A stretch of 64,000 nt of DNA from JAPPHY01 sp034423135 (GTDB lineage Bacteria > Chloroflexota > Dehalococcoidia > Lucifugimonadales > UBA2985). The stretch lies in the NCBI GenBank assembly GCA_034423135.1, contig DAOUJC010000010.1, positions 1 through 64,000 on the forward strand. The letters run 5' to 3'. The notes below the pieces were generated by a model. That model ran no database searches. It worked only from the letters and a program-made list of their open reading frames with translations, and was not told the origin of the DNA. Positions 7,760 through 15,790 of the stretch are shown piece after piece (within the stretch, counting starts at the first letter, position 1; each line of letters begins with the position of its first letter). The translations under genes were made by a program, and so were the position numbers.

Positions 7760-8809
7760 ATGAGAACAATCGACCTGCGCAGCGACACGGTAACCCATCC
7801 TTCACCCGCCATGCGCCAGGCTATGGCCGAGGCCGAGCTGGGCGACGACGGCTGGGGCGACGACCCAACTGTGAACCGGCTCCAGGAGCGCGTGGCCGAC
7901 CTGCTGGGCAAGCAGGCGGCTGTCTTCGTGCCCAGCGGCACCATGGCAAACCTGGCCGCCGTCCTGGCCCACTGCCAGCGCGGCGAGGAGATCATCGTCG
8001 GAGACCAGTCCCACATCTACCTCTACGAGTACGGCAGCGTCTCGGCGCTCGGCGGCGTTGGCTGCCGGCAGCTGCCCAACGCTGAGGACGGCACGCTCGA
8101 CCCGAACATGGTGGAGGAAGCCATCCGGCCCGTCTCGCCAAGGTTCCCGCGCACCGGCCTGGTTTGCCTGGAGAACACGCACAACCGCTGCAGCGGCCAG
8201 GCGCTCACACGGGAGTATACGGAAGCCATTGCGGACATAGCGCACTCGCGCGGGGCCGCGCTCCACGTGGACGGTGCGCGGATATTCAACGCCGCGGTCT
8301 GCCAGGGCGTGCCGGCGAGCGATCTCGTGAAATCCGCCGACTCGCTCATGTTCTGCTTCTCCAAGGGCTTGTCATGCCCCGTGGGCTCAATCATCTGCGG
8401 CGATAGCGAGTTCATCGCGAGAGCCCGCAGGATGCGCAACTCGCTGGGAGGCGGAATGCGCCAGGTAGGCGTACTCGCAGCCGCGGCCATGGTAGCCCTC
8501 GACGAGATGGTGGAGCGGCTGGCGGACGACCACGCCAACGCGCGGAGGCTTGCGGAAGGGCTGGCCAACATCCCCGGCATCCTCATCGACCCGGACCGCA
8601 TACACACCAACATCGTGATCTTCGAGGTTGCGGACGGCGAACCTGTCGAGTTCATGCGCCGGCTGGGTGAGCGAGGAGTGCGAGCCTCCCACACCCACGG
8701 CGCCAAGCTGCGCATGGTCACGCACTACGGCATCGAGCAGCAGGACATAGACGACGCCCTGACCGTGGTGGAGTCTGTTGCCGCGGAAGCCGTGAGAGTC
8801 CCGGGATAA
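7760..8809 (+). CDS. ltaE: Low-specificity L-threonine aldolase (349 aa)
   Basis: PLP-dependent fold-type I aldolase that splits L-threonine or allo-threonine into glycine and acetaldehyde. It opens with the signature IDLRSDTVTHPSPAMRQAM. PLP contacts are visible: VPSGTMAN (57-64), HVDGAR (169-174) and the Schiff-base lysine K202 in CFSKGLSCPVGS. Length is normal. Its stop overlaps by one base (TAATG) the start of the following membrane-protein gene, so the two are translationally coupled. Glycine supply is the likely role. Confidence 0.93.
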   Translation: MRTIDLRSDTVTHPSPAMRQAMAEAELGDDGWGDDPTVNRLQERVADLLGKQAAVFVPSGTMANLAAVLAHCQRGEEIIVGDQSHIYLYEYGSVSALGGVGCRQLPNAEDGTLDPNMVEEAIRPVSPRFPRTGLVCLENTHNRCSGQALTREYTEAIADIAHSRGAALHVDGARIFNAAVCQGVPASDLVKSADSLMFCFSKGLSCPVGSIICGDSEFIARARRMRNSLGGGMRQVGVLAAAAMVALDEMVERLADDHANARRLAEGLANIPGILIDPDRIHTNIVIFEVADGEPVEFMRRLGERGVRASHTHGAKLRMVTHYGIEQQDIDDALTVVESVAAEAVRVPG

Positions 8810-9345
8810 TGAACGCCAGGCCAGGTGAAGGGTCTCCGGGGATTTCCCCGCTGCGCGCCGGCTTGACCGCCGGGGCCGTGGCGGCGATATGTGGATCATT
8901 GCTGAACCTGCCTCTCCACTCGCCCTCCGACACTCTTATGAACAGCGCAACCGTTACCGCCGCCGCGCTTGCGGGGGGCGTCGGCGCCGGCCTGCTGTTG
9001 CGGGCGCTGGGTCGCAGCCGGCGTCGTACCTTGTACTTCCTGGGCGCCATGACGCTCGCATTCGTATTGACGGCCGCAGCGGCCGCAGCCGGAGAGACTG
9101 AGCTGGAGCGCAGCGTATCCTACATGGTGCCGCTGGCCGCGCTCACCATTGCAGTCACGGCGGCGTTGACTATGCTCCTGATGACGGCCGGTCGCGCCCT
9201 GCCGATGGCTGTGACCATCGCGTCGGTGCTTGTGGCGCTTGGCGTAGGCGCCGCGCTGGCCGGCATGGGCGATCAGGAGAGCGGCGAGCTGGAGCTGCCG
9301 CCCAGGACTGCGCAGCTATCTGTCGAGAGCTCCGATTCCCTTTGA
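8809..9345 (+). CDS. Multi-pass membrane protein of unknown function (178 aa)
   Basis: Coupled to the threonine aldolase through a TAATG overlap. About five hydrophobic helices: LTAGAVAAICGSLL, VTAAALAGGVGAGLLL, LYFLGAMTLAFVLTAAAAAA, MVPLAALTIAVTAALTMLLM and LPMAVTIASVLVALGVGAALA. A charged hinge RALGRSRRR sits after helix 2. The acidic tail ELELPPRTAQ is probably outside or cytoplasmic. I recognise no family. It is followed 22 nt later by a secreted YceI lipoprotein, so these two may work together at the membrane. Confidence 0.7.
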   Translation: MNARPGEGSPGISPLRAGLTAGAVAAICGSLLNLPLHSPSDTLMNSATVTAAALAGGVGAGLLLRALGRSRRRTLYFLGAMTLAFVLTAAAAAAGETELERSVSYMVPLAALTIAVTAALTMLLMTAGRALPMAVTIASVLVALGVGAALAGMGDQESGELELPPRTAQLSVESSDSL

Positions 9346-9367
9346 CGAACGCCAGGAGACACTGAAC

Positions 9368-10186
9368 ATGAGAATGGACACGGCTCGAATTCTGAAGGCG
9401 GCTGTAGCCGCATCGCTGCTCGCATCTCTGCTGCTGATGGCGGCCTGCGGCAGCGAGCCCGACCCGACGCCCACGCCGCCGCCAACTGCGACCTCCACAC
9501 CTACGCCGCAGCCCGCGGCCACGTCACCTGCAACCGACGCTCCGGCGGCCACGGACGCGCCGGCAGCCACGGCAACGTCACAGCCGCCCGCTGCCACCGC
9601 TACGGCCGAGCCGGAGCCAACCGAGCCACCTCCCACGGAACCCCCAGCCGCGCCCAGAGACACAGGCGACTATGACGGCTACACGTTCGTGGTCTCGGAC
9701 GGCTCGGAAGCCACCTTCACGGTCGAGGAGCAGCTTGCAAGTCTGCCCCTCCCGAACGACGCCGTGATGCGCACGACGTCCCTCTCCGGTGAGGTACACC
9801 TGGACGGCAGGCCCAGCGTGGTGGAGGTCGAGCTGCAGACCCTGTCCAGCGATCAGGATTTTCGCGACCGGTACGTTAGAAGCAGGATGTTCGGCGAGTA
9901 TCCCCTGGCAATTTTCACGGTGGATGACATCGGCGGGATACCCGACGGCCTGGCCGACGGTGAAGAGGTCGCCACCACTGTGGATGGCTCGCTGGAGGTG
10001 CACGGCGGCGTGTTCCCGCTCACGTTCGAGATTCAGGCCAGGGACGACGGCGACAGCATCTTCATCCTTGGCCGCACCACGTTCACTTGGGACCAGCTGG
10101 AGGTGCCGCGGCCGCAGGCCCGGTCAGTGGTCAGCATAGAAGACGAGGTTCGTGTTAACATACTGCTGCAAGTCGTGCCGCGGTAG
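9368..10186 (+). CDS. YceI-domain lipoprotein with Thr/Pro/Ala linker (272 aa)
   Basis: Signal peptide with lipobox LLMAAC (Cys27), then a linker of about 70 residues of P, T and A repeats, then a YceI-like lipocalin domain (about residues 100-272). The domain shows YTFVVSDGSEATFTVEEQL, the 'S-x-L-S-G-E-V-x-L' strand, and RDRYVRSRMFGEYPLAIFTV, the family's D-x-h-x-x-x-x-F-D-V-x-x-Y-P region. YceI proteins bind polyisoprenoids or amphiphiles; the ligand here is unknown. GCCAGGAGAC lies upstream of the start. It follows the five-helix membrane protein and precedes quinone oxidoreductase, so a link to quinone or isoprenoid handling is possible but speculative. Confidence 0.82.
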   Translation: MRMDTARILKAAVAASLLASLLLMAACGSEPDPTPTPPPTATSTPTPQPAATSPATDAPAATDAPAATATSQPPAATATAEPEPTEPPPTEPPAAPRDTGDYDGYTFVVSDGSEATFTVEEQLASLPLPNDAVMRTTSLSGEVHLDGRPSVVEVELQTLSSDQDFRDRYVRSRMFGEYPLAIFTVDDIGGIPDGLADGEEVATTVDGSLEVHGGVFPLTFEIQARDDGDSIFILGRTTFTWDQLEVPRPQARSVVSIEDEVRVNILLQVVPR

Positions 10187-10218
10187 CGGCCCGGCCCGGC
10201 AAACAAGGAGGAATTGCA

Positions 10219-11184
10219 ATGAAAGCAGTACAGGTATCACAGACAGGCGGACCGGAGGTACTGGAGTACAGGGACGTCGCTGACCCCGTGGCGGGGCCTG
10301 GACAGGCGGTGGTCGATCTGCAGGCGTCGGGCGTCAACTACATGGACGTGTATTTGCGCTCAGGCGCCAACCAGCCGCAGCTGCCCGTCATACCCGGCGG
10401 CGAGGGCGCAGGCGTCGTGACCGAGGTGGGCGAGGGCGTCACCGAGGTGGAGGTCGGCGACGTGGTCACGTACACCGGCGCAGGCTCGTCCTATGCAGAG
10501 CGGGTCGTGGTGCCCTCATGGCGGCTTGTGAAGATGCCGGAGGGACTTGACGCGGAAGTGGGGGCAGCCGTAATGCTCCAGGGCATGACGGCCCACTACC
10601 TCTGCTATTCAACCTACCCGCTGAAGCCCGGAGACGTGTGCATTGTGCACTCAGCAGCCGGCGGCGTGGGCCTGCTGCTGACGCAGATGTCCAAGGCGCT
10701 CGGAGCAACGGTCATAGCCACAGTGTCAACGGAGGAGAAGGCGGAGCTTGCCCGCGGGGCCGGCGCCGACCGCGTGATCAACTACGCAGAGCTAGACTTC
10801 GCTGCGGAAGTGGAGCGCATCACCGGCGGCGAGGGCGTACAGGTTGCATACGACGCGGTGGGCCTCGCTACGTACGAGGGCAGCCTCGCGAGCCTGGCCC
10901 CTCGGGGTATGCTCGCACTCTACGGACAGGCCAGCGGCCCCGTGCCGCCCATCAACACCGCCTTGCTCGGTCGGAAGTCGCTGTTCCTGACGCGCCCCTC
11001 GCTGGGCGGATACACCGCCACGAGAGAGGAGCTTCTGCAGCGCGCCGGAGACGTGCTCGGGTGGGTGCAGGAGGGCTCGCTGGACGTGCGCATCCACGGC
11101 AGGTTCCCGCTGAGCGACGCGTCCGAGGCCCACAGGCAGCTGGAGGGCCGTCTGACCACCGGGAAGCTGATCCTCCTCCCGTAG
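10219..11184 (+). CDS. qor: NADPH:quinone oxidoreductase, zinc-free MDR family (321 aa)
   Basis: Medium-chain dehydrogenase/reductase without the structural or catalytic zinc cysteines. Typical landmarks are ASGVNYMDVYLRSG (about 33-46), IPGGEGAGVVTEVG (59-72), the Rossmann motif AAGGVGLLLTQ (about 149-159), and AYDAVG. It reduces quinones with NADPH by one-electron transfer. AAGGAGG precedes the start by 8 nt. It lies between the YceI lipoprotein and yggS, all in one direction with short gaps, so one transcript from the threonine aldolase onward is plausible. Confidence 0.9.
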   Translation: MKAVQVSQTGGPEVLEYRDVADPVAGPGQAVVDLQASGVNYMDVYLRSGANQPQLPVIPGGEGAGVVTEVGEGVTEVEVGDVVTYTGAGSSYAERVVVPSWRLVKMPEGLDAEVGAAVMLQGMTAHYLCYSTYPLKPGDVCIVHSAAGGVGLLLTQMSKALGATVIATVSTEEKAELARGAGADRVINYAELDFAAEVERITGGEGVQVAYDAVGLATYEGSLASLAPRGMLALYGQASGPVPPINTALLGRKSLFLTRPSLGGYTATREELLQRAGDVLGWVQEGSLDVRIHGRFPLSDASEAHRQLEGRLTTGKLILLP

Positions 11185-11210
11185 CACACTCTACGAACGA
11201 CGCAGCAGGC

Positions 11211-11945
11211 ATGGCGGGGCCAAAGGAAACCGTATTGGGCGCAGATCAGGAAGAAATGCGAGACCACGTACGGGCTGTGCGTGAGCGGCTGACGCGCGCA
11301 GCCGAGCGCGCCGGCCGCGATCCTGCGGACGTGACGCTCCTTGGCGCGTGCAAGACCGTGGACCGAGACCGGGTTGTGCAGGCTGTGGAGCTTGGCATCA
11401 GCCACCTCGGCGAGAACTTCGTTCAGGAGGCGGAGGCCAAGTTCGGCGGGAGCGAGCGACCGGAGAGTCTGGCCGGCCTGCACCTCATCGGCCATCTCCA
11501 GTCCAACAAGGTCAAACGCGCCGTCGCACTCTTCGACGCTATTCAGTCCGTGGACAGCATTCGCCTGCTGTCGCGCATCGACGCCGCGGCAAAGGCAATG
11601 GACCGGCGTGTGGACATCTACGTCCAGGTCAACCTGGCGGGGGAGGCCACCAAGGAGGGCGTCAGTCCAGGCCTTGTCGGCGAGTTGGCGGAGCACGCCG
11701 CCGCCTGCGAGAACGTGCGTCTCGCGGGGCTGATGGCCGTGCCTCCACATACGGAGGACCCGGAGGGCGCGCGCCCGTACTTCAGGATGCTGAGAGAGCT
11801 GCGGGACGAGGTGTGCCGGCTCGACGCCTGCTCCGGCGCATCGCTCGGCCTGTCGATGGGCATGACGGCCGACTTCGAGGTGGCCATTGAGGAGGGCGCG
11901 ACGCTGGTCAGGGTCGGCTCCGCGATCTGGGGCGCGCGGCCGTGA
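11211..11945 (+). CDS. yggS: YggS/PROSC family PLP-homeostasis protein (244 aa)
   Basis: TIM-barrel PLP-binding protein without known enzyme activity, regulating free PLP and amino/keto acid balance. The PLP lysine lies in LLGACKTVDRD (the family usually has AVSKT). ELGISHLGENFVQEAEAK, LHLIGHLQSNK, and the phosphate-binding end LGLSMGMTADFEVAIEEGATLVRVGSAIWG are all intact. The start is uncertain: ATG 11211 has no clear ribosome site, whereas ATG 11256 (MRDHVRAVRERL) matches the usual family N-terminus and follows AGGAAG closely; TTG 11235 is another option. It lies 26 nt after quinone oxidoreductase. Confidence 0.88.
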   Translation: MAGPKETVLGADQEEMRDHVRAVRERLTRAAERAGRDPADVTLLGACKTVDRDRVVQAVELGISHLGENFVQEAEAKFGGSERPESLAGLHLIGHLQSNKVKRAVALFDAIQSVDSIRLLSRIDAAAKAMDRRVDIYVQVNLAGEATKEGVSPGLVGELAEHAAACENVRLAGLMAVPPHTEDPEGARPYFRMLRELRDEVCRLDACSGASLGLSMGMTADFEVAIEEGATLVRVGSAIWGARP

Positions 11946-11955
11946 CAGCCGCTGG

Positions 11956-12639
11956 CTAGCCGGTACCCGTCGCCTCCGCCTCAAGGTCGCGATACAGGTC
12001 GACCTCGTCGGCCAGCTCTGCAGCCCGCAGGTTCGCCCAGTCGATACCGGCCGCCGTCTCGCGGAGAATGCCCACCACCATCGCGGCCTCAAGCTGTGTC
12101 GTGCCGTCAGCGCCGGTCTCCAGGTTGTACCAGAACAGGGTCGCGCTGCTGGCGCGCGGATCGTCGAAGACTCGGCTCAGGATGGAAATGCTGTAGCTCT
12201 GCATTTCCGCCTTGCCGGAATCTGAGGCCGGGTCCAGCCCGTTCACGAGCAGGCCGACTATTGGATCTGCGACGGAGATGTCAAACTCCGCGCCCAGGTA
12301 CTGGGCCCGGCCGCCGGCCCCCCACTCCTGCAGCGCCGAGTCCACGCTCTGCGCCAGCCAGGAGTCGTAGGCCGCGGCCTCCTCGGACTGGCCACCTGCG
12401 GGAATCACCTCCTGCGGCGCGGCCCCGCCGCGCGGCGACACCAGCAGCGGCACCATCAGCGATCCGATCAGTGACACCGCGACTACGCCCACCACGACCA
12501 TCTTGAGCGTGGAGAATCCCCGGCTTTCGGTGCGCGGCTCGTCCATGATTGGACGGTCTGCAAGATCCTCCACGTCCCTGGGGTCCGGGTACTCCCACTC
12601 CTCGTACTCGTCGCCGGGGCCGCCTCGGTTGCTCAGCAT
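11956..12639 (-). CDS. Single-pass membrane protein, unknown function (227 aa)
   Basis: An acidic cytoplasmic N-terminus (about 1-45, EYEEWEYPDPRDVEDLAD) precedes one membrane helix (MVVVGVVAVSLIGSLMVPLLV, about 47-67) and an extracytoplasmic alpha/beta domain (about 80-227) with YDSWLAQSVDSALQEWGAGGRAQYLGAEFDIS. No catalytic motif and no recognised family. It is convergent with yggS (10 nt between stops) and divergent from the small gene at 12811. Function unknown; the topology suggests a signalling or envelope accessory protein. Confidence 0.65.
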   Translation of the reverse strand: MLSNRGGPGDEYEEWEYPDPRDVEDLADRPIMDEPRTESRGFSTLKMVVVGVVAVSLIGSLMVPLLVSPRGGAAPQEVIPAGGQSEEAAAYDSWLAQSVDSALQEWGAGGRAQYLGAEFDISVADPIVGLLVNGLDPASDSGKAEMQSYSISILSRVFDDPRASSATLFWYNLETGADGTTQLEAAMVVGILRETAAGIDWANLRAAELADEVDLYRDLEAEATGTG

Positions 12640-12810
12640 GGCAGCATTCTAGGGGAGAACGAGCGCAGGCGCAAACGCCGCCATGTCTGCTGGGCGAAGC
12701 TCGACCATACTGCGCCGGGCGGTTACAATCTCGAACGCCGGCCGCGCCACAGGCTTGCCGGCCTGCCGGTCGCCGACCCATCTCACATTGCGCGCTTCAG
12801 GAGGATGACC

Positions 12811-13119
12811 ATGACCTCAAAGCAAAAGAGTTTCTCGTATCACTGGGGAGCCGGCGTGGTGGCGGAGGAGGCCCAAGTGGAGGGCACCTACCACCGCCCT
12901 ACCCTGCAGCTGCTCAAGTACACGGAAGGCGAGGCGGCCGGGCAGGTCGCCATCCGGTTCTGCCACTATGGCCACAGTGGGGACTTCAATCGCTCGCCGT
13001 TGCTCATGTCGCCGGACGAGCTGTCGGATATGGGCAGGGCACTCCGCGAGACGCCGGAGCTGCTGGAGCTGCTCACGCGGCTGCTGGACGCCCAGCCGTC
13101 AGAGGCGCAGAGTCCTTGA
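12811..13119 (+). CDS. Conserved-looking small soluble protein of unknown function (102 aa)
   Basis: Start taken at ATG 12811, where AGGAGG at 12799-12804 is 6 nt away; the ATG at 12805 would abut the ribosome site. A beta-rich core (FSYHWGAGVVAEEAQVEG, LQLLKYTEGEAAGQVAIRFCHYGHSGDFNRSP) leads to a helical end (SPDELSDMGRALRETPELLELLTRLL). Balanced composition and codon use suggest a real gene. I do not recognise the family. Its stop codon lies inside the -35 element of the next small-gene unit. Confidence 0.65.
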   Translation: MTSKQKSFSYHWGAGVVAEEAQVEGTYHRPTLQLLKYTEGEAAGQVAIRFCHYGHSGDFNRSPLLMSPDELSDMGRALRETPELLELLTRLLDAQPSEAQSP

Positions 13120-13146
13120 CATTCCCGCTCGCTAGCGGTGTACAAT
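13116..13146 (+). promoter_or_regulatory. Probable promoter for two small membrane-protein genes
   Basis: TTGACA 13116-13121 and TACAAT 13141-13146, 19-nt spacer. The -35 overlaps the stop codon of the 102-aa gene. Confidence 0.45.
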
Positions 13147-13199
13147 TCGTACAGGAGTCATTACACACGCTAGAGGGATTCGGATTCAAGGAAGTAGAA

Positions 13200-13394
13200 A
13201 TGGCCGTGACGGAACCGCCCATAACTCGGAGCGAGCTCAAAAGCGAGCTTCAAGAGGAACTAAGACACTATGCAACCAAAGCCGACCTCGCCAACATGAA
13301 GGCTGGGCTGGTAACTTGGTTGGTGAGCATTTTTGCTGCATTTGTGACTATAGCGGTCTCCCTTACTGCTGTGTTGCTGAACGTGTTGGGCTAG
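13200..13394 (+). CDS. Small coiled-coil plus membrane-helix protein (64 aa)
   Basis: Start ATG 13200 after AAGGAAG. Residues about 8-35 form a charged coiled coil (SELKSELQEELRHYATKADLANMK) followed by one long membrane helix (VTWLVSIFAAFVTIAVSLTAVLL). The 'ATKADLANMKA..' start of the helix is reminiscent of CCDC90/DUF1640-like and XhlA-like small proteins. The next small gene follows 23 nt later, so the two form an operon. The role is unknown: holin-like, membrane-organising or phage-derived are all possible. Confidence 0.65.
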   Translation: MAVTEPPITRSELKSELQEELRHYATKADLANMKAGLVTWLVSIFAAFVTIAVSLTAVLLNVLG

Positions 13395-13417
13395 TGGGTT
13401 GCTGAAGGAGGCGCAGC

Positions 13418-13528
13418 ATGTCTGAAGCGGTAACTCAGATCATTATCGTAACGGCCACCTGGGCAATCACAGGAGTTGTGGTGGTTGGCGTTGCCCTGCG
13501 CCTGTACAAGTTGATCGAGAGAGACTAA
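13418..13528 (+). CDS. Tiny single-helix membrane protein (36 aa)
   Basis: ATG 13418 with a very good GAAGGAGG ribosome site 6-7 nt upstream, stop TAA at 13526. The whole protein is one membrane helix (IIIVTATWAITGVVVVGVAL) with a basic/acidic tail (RLYKLIERD). The ribosome site and the position directly downstream of the 64-aa coiled-coil membrane protein argue that it is real and cotranslated. No family assignment. Confidence 0.55.
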   Translation: MSEAVTQIIIVTATWAITGVVVVGVALRLYKLIERD

Positions 13529-13547
13529 GCGGCGCCCAGCCCGCCGG

Positions 13548-14249
13548 CTAGCCGCTGCCGCCGTTGCCGGACGAGTGATCGTGGCCGCGCAGCCAACCGT
13601 ACACCAGTGCGCCGCTCGCTGCGCCAATCAGCGGCCCGGCCCAGTACACCCAGTGGCTCGACCAGACCCAGCCGCCAAGCGCAGGCCCGAATGATCTCGC
13701 CGGATTCATTGACGCCCCGGAGATTGGCCCGCCGAACGTGGCCTCCAGCGCAACCGTCATTCCGATTGCCAGCGCGGCCGCCTGCCCCACGGCACGAACG
13801 TCGGTGGCAACCGCCATGATCACGAACATGAGGATGAAGGTCAGCGCGACCTCCATTCCAAGCGACTGCACGTCGCTGCCCGCGGGCAGGGTCGCACCCA
13901 TGTCGCCCACGCGCCCGAATAGCAGCAGGTGCCCGCCACTGGCCGCGGCCGCTCCGGTAAGCTGAGCGCCCCAGTACACCGGCACCTCTCGCCAGGGGAA
14001 GTGGCGCGCCAGCGCAAAGCCGAGGGTGACGGCGGGATTGATGTGCGCGCCGGATATGTGGCCCGTGGAGTAGATCATCGCGGCCACGATCATGCCGAAG
14101 GTGAGGGAGATGCCCAAGTGTCCTATGGTGCCACCGGACACCTCATTGACCACGATTGCGCCTGCGCCGGCAAAAACCAGGCCCGCTGTGCCAAGCGCCT
14201 CCACGACCGCCCGCCGGATGACGGGGTCTCTGGTGCCCGCGTCCGGCAA
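13548..14249 (-). CDS. Aquaporin / MIP family channel (233 aa)
   Basis: Six-helix water or solute channel with both half-helix motifs: SGAHINPAVT (NPA 71-73) and SGASMNPARS (NPA 182-184), with the selectivity arginine R185 after the second. A short His-rich C-tail (GHDHSSG) follows. The start is TTG 14249, only 3 nt after the phoU stop, so it is translationally coupled to phoU. This makes it the last gene of the pst-phoU operon, an unusual place for an aquaporin. Water versus glycerol selectivity cannot be decided by eye. Confidence 0.9.
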   Translation of the reverse strand: MPDAGTRDPVIRRAVVEALGTAGLVFAGAGAIVVNEVSGGTIGHLGISLTFGMIVAAMIYSTGHISGAHINPAVTLGFALARHFPWREVPVYWGAQLTGAAAASGGHLLLFGRVGDMGATLPAGSDVQSLGMEVALTFILMFVIMAVATDVRAVGQAAALAIGMTVALEATFGGPISGASMNPARSFGPALGGWVWSSHWVYWAGPLIGAASGALVYGWLRGHDHSSGNGGSG

Positions 14250-14252
14250 CGG

Positions 14253-14918
14253 CTAGTACCTGGAGACGTTGATCTCGGTCATCTTGCCGGTCACAAGGAA
14301 AATGACGCGCTCAGCAATGTTGGTGGCGCGGTCCGCAATCCGCTCCAGGTCGTGGGCCACCCACAGCAGGTACGTGGCCCGCTGTATGGTATTGGTATCC
14401 TGCACCATGAAGAAGATCAGCTCCCGGTACACCTGGTCGTAGAGCGCATCAACCTCGTCGTCGTCGTTGCAGACCGCGAGTGCCGCCACAGTGTCCCTGT
14501 GCACAAGCGCGTCCAGGCTTCGCCGCAGCATCTCCGTCGCCATCTCAGACATCCTGGGCAGGTCGATGAGCGGCTTCAGGGGAGGCTCACCCTCCATCAT
14601 CAGGCATATCTTGGCGATGCCCTCCGCGTAGTCTCCCATGCGCTCCAGCTCCACCGCGATGTGCAGCATGGCGATGATGTTGCGGAGGTCGCCGGCCATG
14701 GGCTGCTGCGTTGCGATCAGCTCGATGCACTGCTCCTCGAGGTTGTATCGTTTGCTGTCGATGTAATCGTCCTCGCGAATGACCTGACGCGCGGCCTCGG
14801 CGTCTCTGCGTTTCAGCGCATCCAGGGCCTTGGCAATGGCCTTCTCGACCATACTGCCAAGGATCAGTAGGTCACTCTGGAGCATCCTCAGATGCCTGTC
14901 GAAGTCCGCTCTAACCAT
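14253..14918 (-). CDS. phoU: Phosphate signalling regulator PhoU (221 aa)
   Basis: All-helical protein with two PhoU repeats that bridges the Pst transporter and the PhoR kinase to shut off signalling when phosphate is ample. The metal-binding acidic motifs are visible: ELERMGDYAEGIAK in repeat 1 (about residue 93-106) and DLERIADRATNIAE in repeat 2 (about 192-205). Start chosen at ATG 14918, with GGGAGGTGG 6-7 nt upstream. It follows pstB by about 30 nt and is coupled to the aquaporin gene. Confidence 0.95.
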   Translation of the reverse strand: MVRADFDRHLRMLQSDLLILGSMVEKAIAKALDALKRRDAEAARQVIREDDYIDSKRYNLEEQCIELIATQQPMAGDLRNIIAMLHIAVELERMGDYAEGIAKICLMMEGEPPLKPLIDLPRMSEMATEMLRRSLDALVHRDTVAALAVCNDDDEVDALYDQVYRELIFFMVQDTNTIQRATYLLWVAHDLERIADRATNIAERVIFLVTGKMTEINVSRY

Positions 14919-14947
14919 TAGTCCACCTCCCTGCGTGCGCCTGTCCA

Positions 14948-15790
14948 TCAGCTGAAGCGGCCGGTGATGTAGGCCTCCGTGTGCTCGCTCTTGGGATTGG
15001 TGAAGACCTCGCTCGTCGGGCCGTATTCCACCAGGTAGCCCGCCTTGTCCTGGTCCATCATCAGGAACGCCGTGTGGTGCGAGACCCGGGCGGCCTGCTG
15101 CATGTTGTGCGTCACGATTATGATGGTGACCTCCTGGGACAGTTCGCGTATCAGCTCCTCCACGGCAAGCGTGGCCATTGGGTCCAGGGCGGAGCACGGC
15201 TCGTCCATGAGGATCACCTCCGGCTCCACCGCAAGCGCACGCGCGATACACAGCCGCTGCTGCTGACCGCCAGAGAGCTGCAGGGCGCTCTGCTTCAGCC
15301 GGTCCTTCACCTCGTCCCAGAGCGCGGCGCGTCGTAGCGACCGCTCTACTCGCTCCCCCAGGTTGCCGCCTATCCCGTTCACCTTCAGCCCAAACGCCAC
15401 GTTCTCGAAGATCGACTTGGGAAACGGATTGGGCTTCTGGAACACCATCCCGATGCGGCTGCGGAGCTCCACGGGGTCCACGCCTGCGCCGTAGATGTTC
15501 TCGCCCTGGTAGAGCACCTCGCCGTCCACGTGGCCGCCCGGCGACATCTCGTGCATGCGGTTGAGGCAGCGAACCAGCGTGCTCTTGCCGCACCCGGACG
15601 GACCGATGACGGCGCTGACCCGCCTGCGATATAGGGACAACGTGACATCCTTGAGAGCGCGGACTTCGCCGTAGAACGCATCGAGGTTGCGCACGTCAAT
15701 GACCGACTCGGGGGCCGCGTCCCTATGTGACTCCACCGTATCCTCCGCCGTCTCAATCTGGGGCAGATTCAGAAAGTTCTCGGTCACCAT
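14948..15790 (-). CDS. pstB: Phosphate ABC transporter ATP-binding protein PstB (280 aa)
   Basis: ATPase of the high-affinity phosphate importer. Walker A is GPSGCGKST (63-71), the ABC signature LSGGQQQRL (172-180) and Walker B VILMDEPCSALDP (192-204), followed by the H-loop in IIVTHNMQQAARVS. The N-terminus has about 28 extra residues before the ABC core. It overlaps the end of pstA by 7 nt, so the two are coupled. Confidence 0.97.
   Translation of the reverse strand: MVTENFLNLPQIETAEDTVESHRDAAPESVIDVRNLDAFYGEVRALKDVTLSLYRRRVSAVIGPSGCGKSTLVRCLNRMHEMSPGGHVDGEVLYQGENIYGAGVDPVELRSRIGMVFQKPNPFPKSIFENVAFGLKVNGIGGNLGERVERSLRRAALWDEVKDRLKQSALQLSGGQQQRLCIARALAVEPEVILMDEPCSALDPMATLAVEELIRELSQEVTIIIVTHNMQQAARVSHHTAFLMMDQDKAGYLVEYGPTSEVFTNPKSEHTEAYITGRFS

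Noticed and set aside
10638..11211. Upstream extension of yggS into the quinone oxidoreductase gene
   Set aside because: The extension is low-complexity shadow of the qor gene; the family N-terminus begins after 11211.
14253..15593. Long minus-strand frame extending phoU upstream across pstB
   Set aside because: The frame runs antiphase through pstB; PhoU proper starts at 14918 with a good ribosome site.
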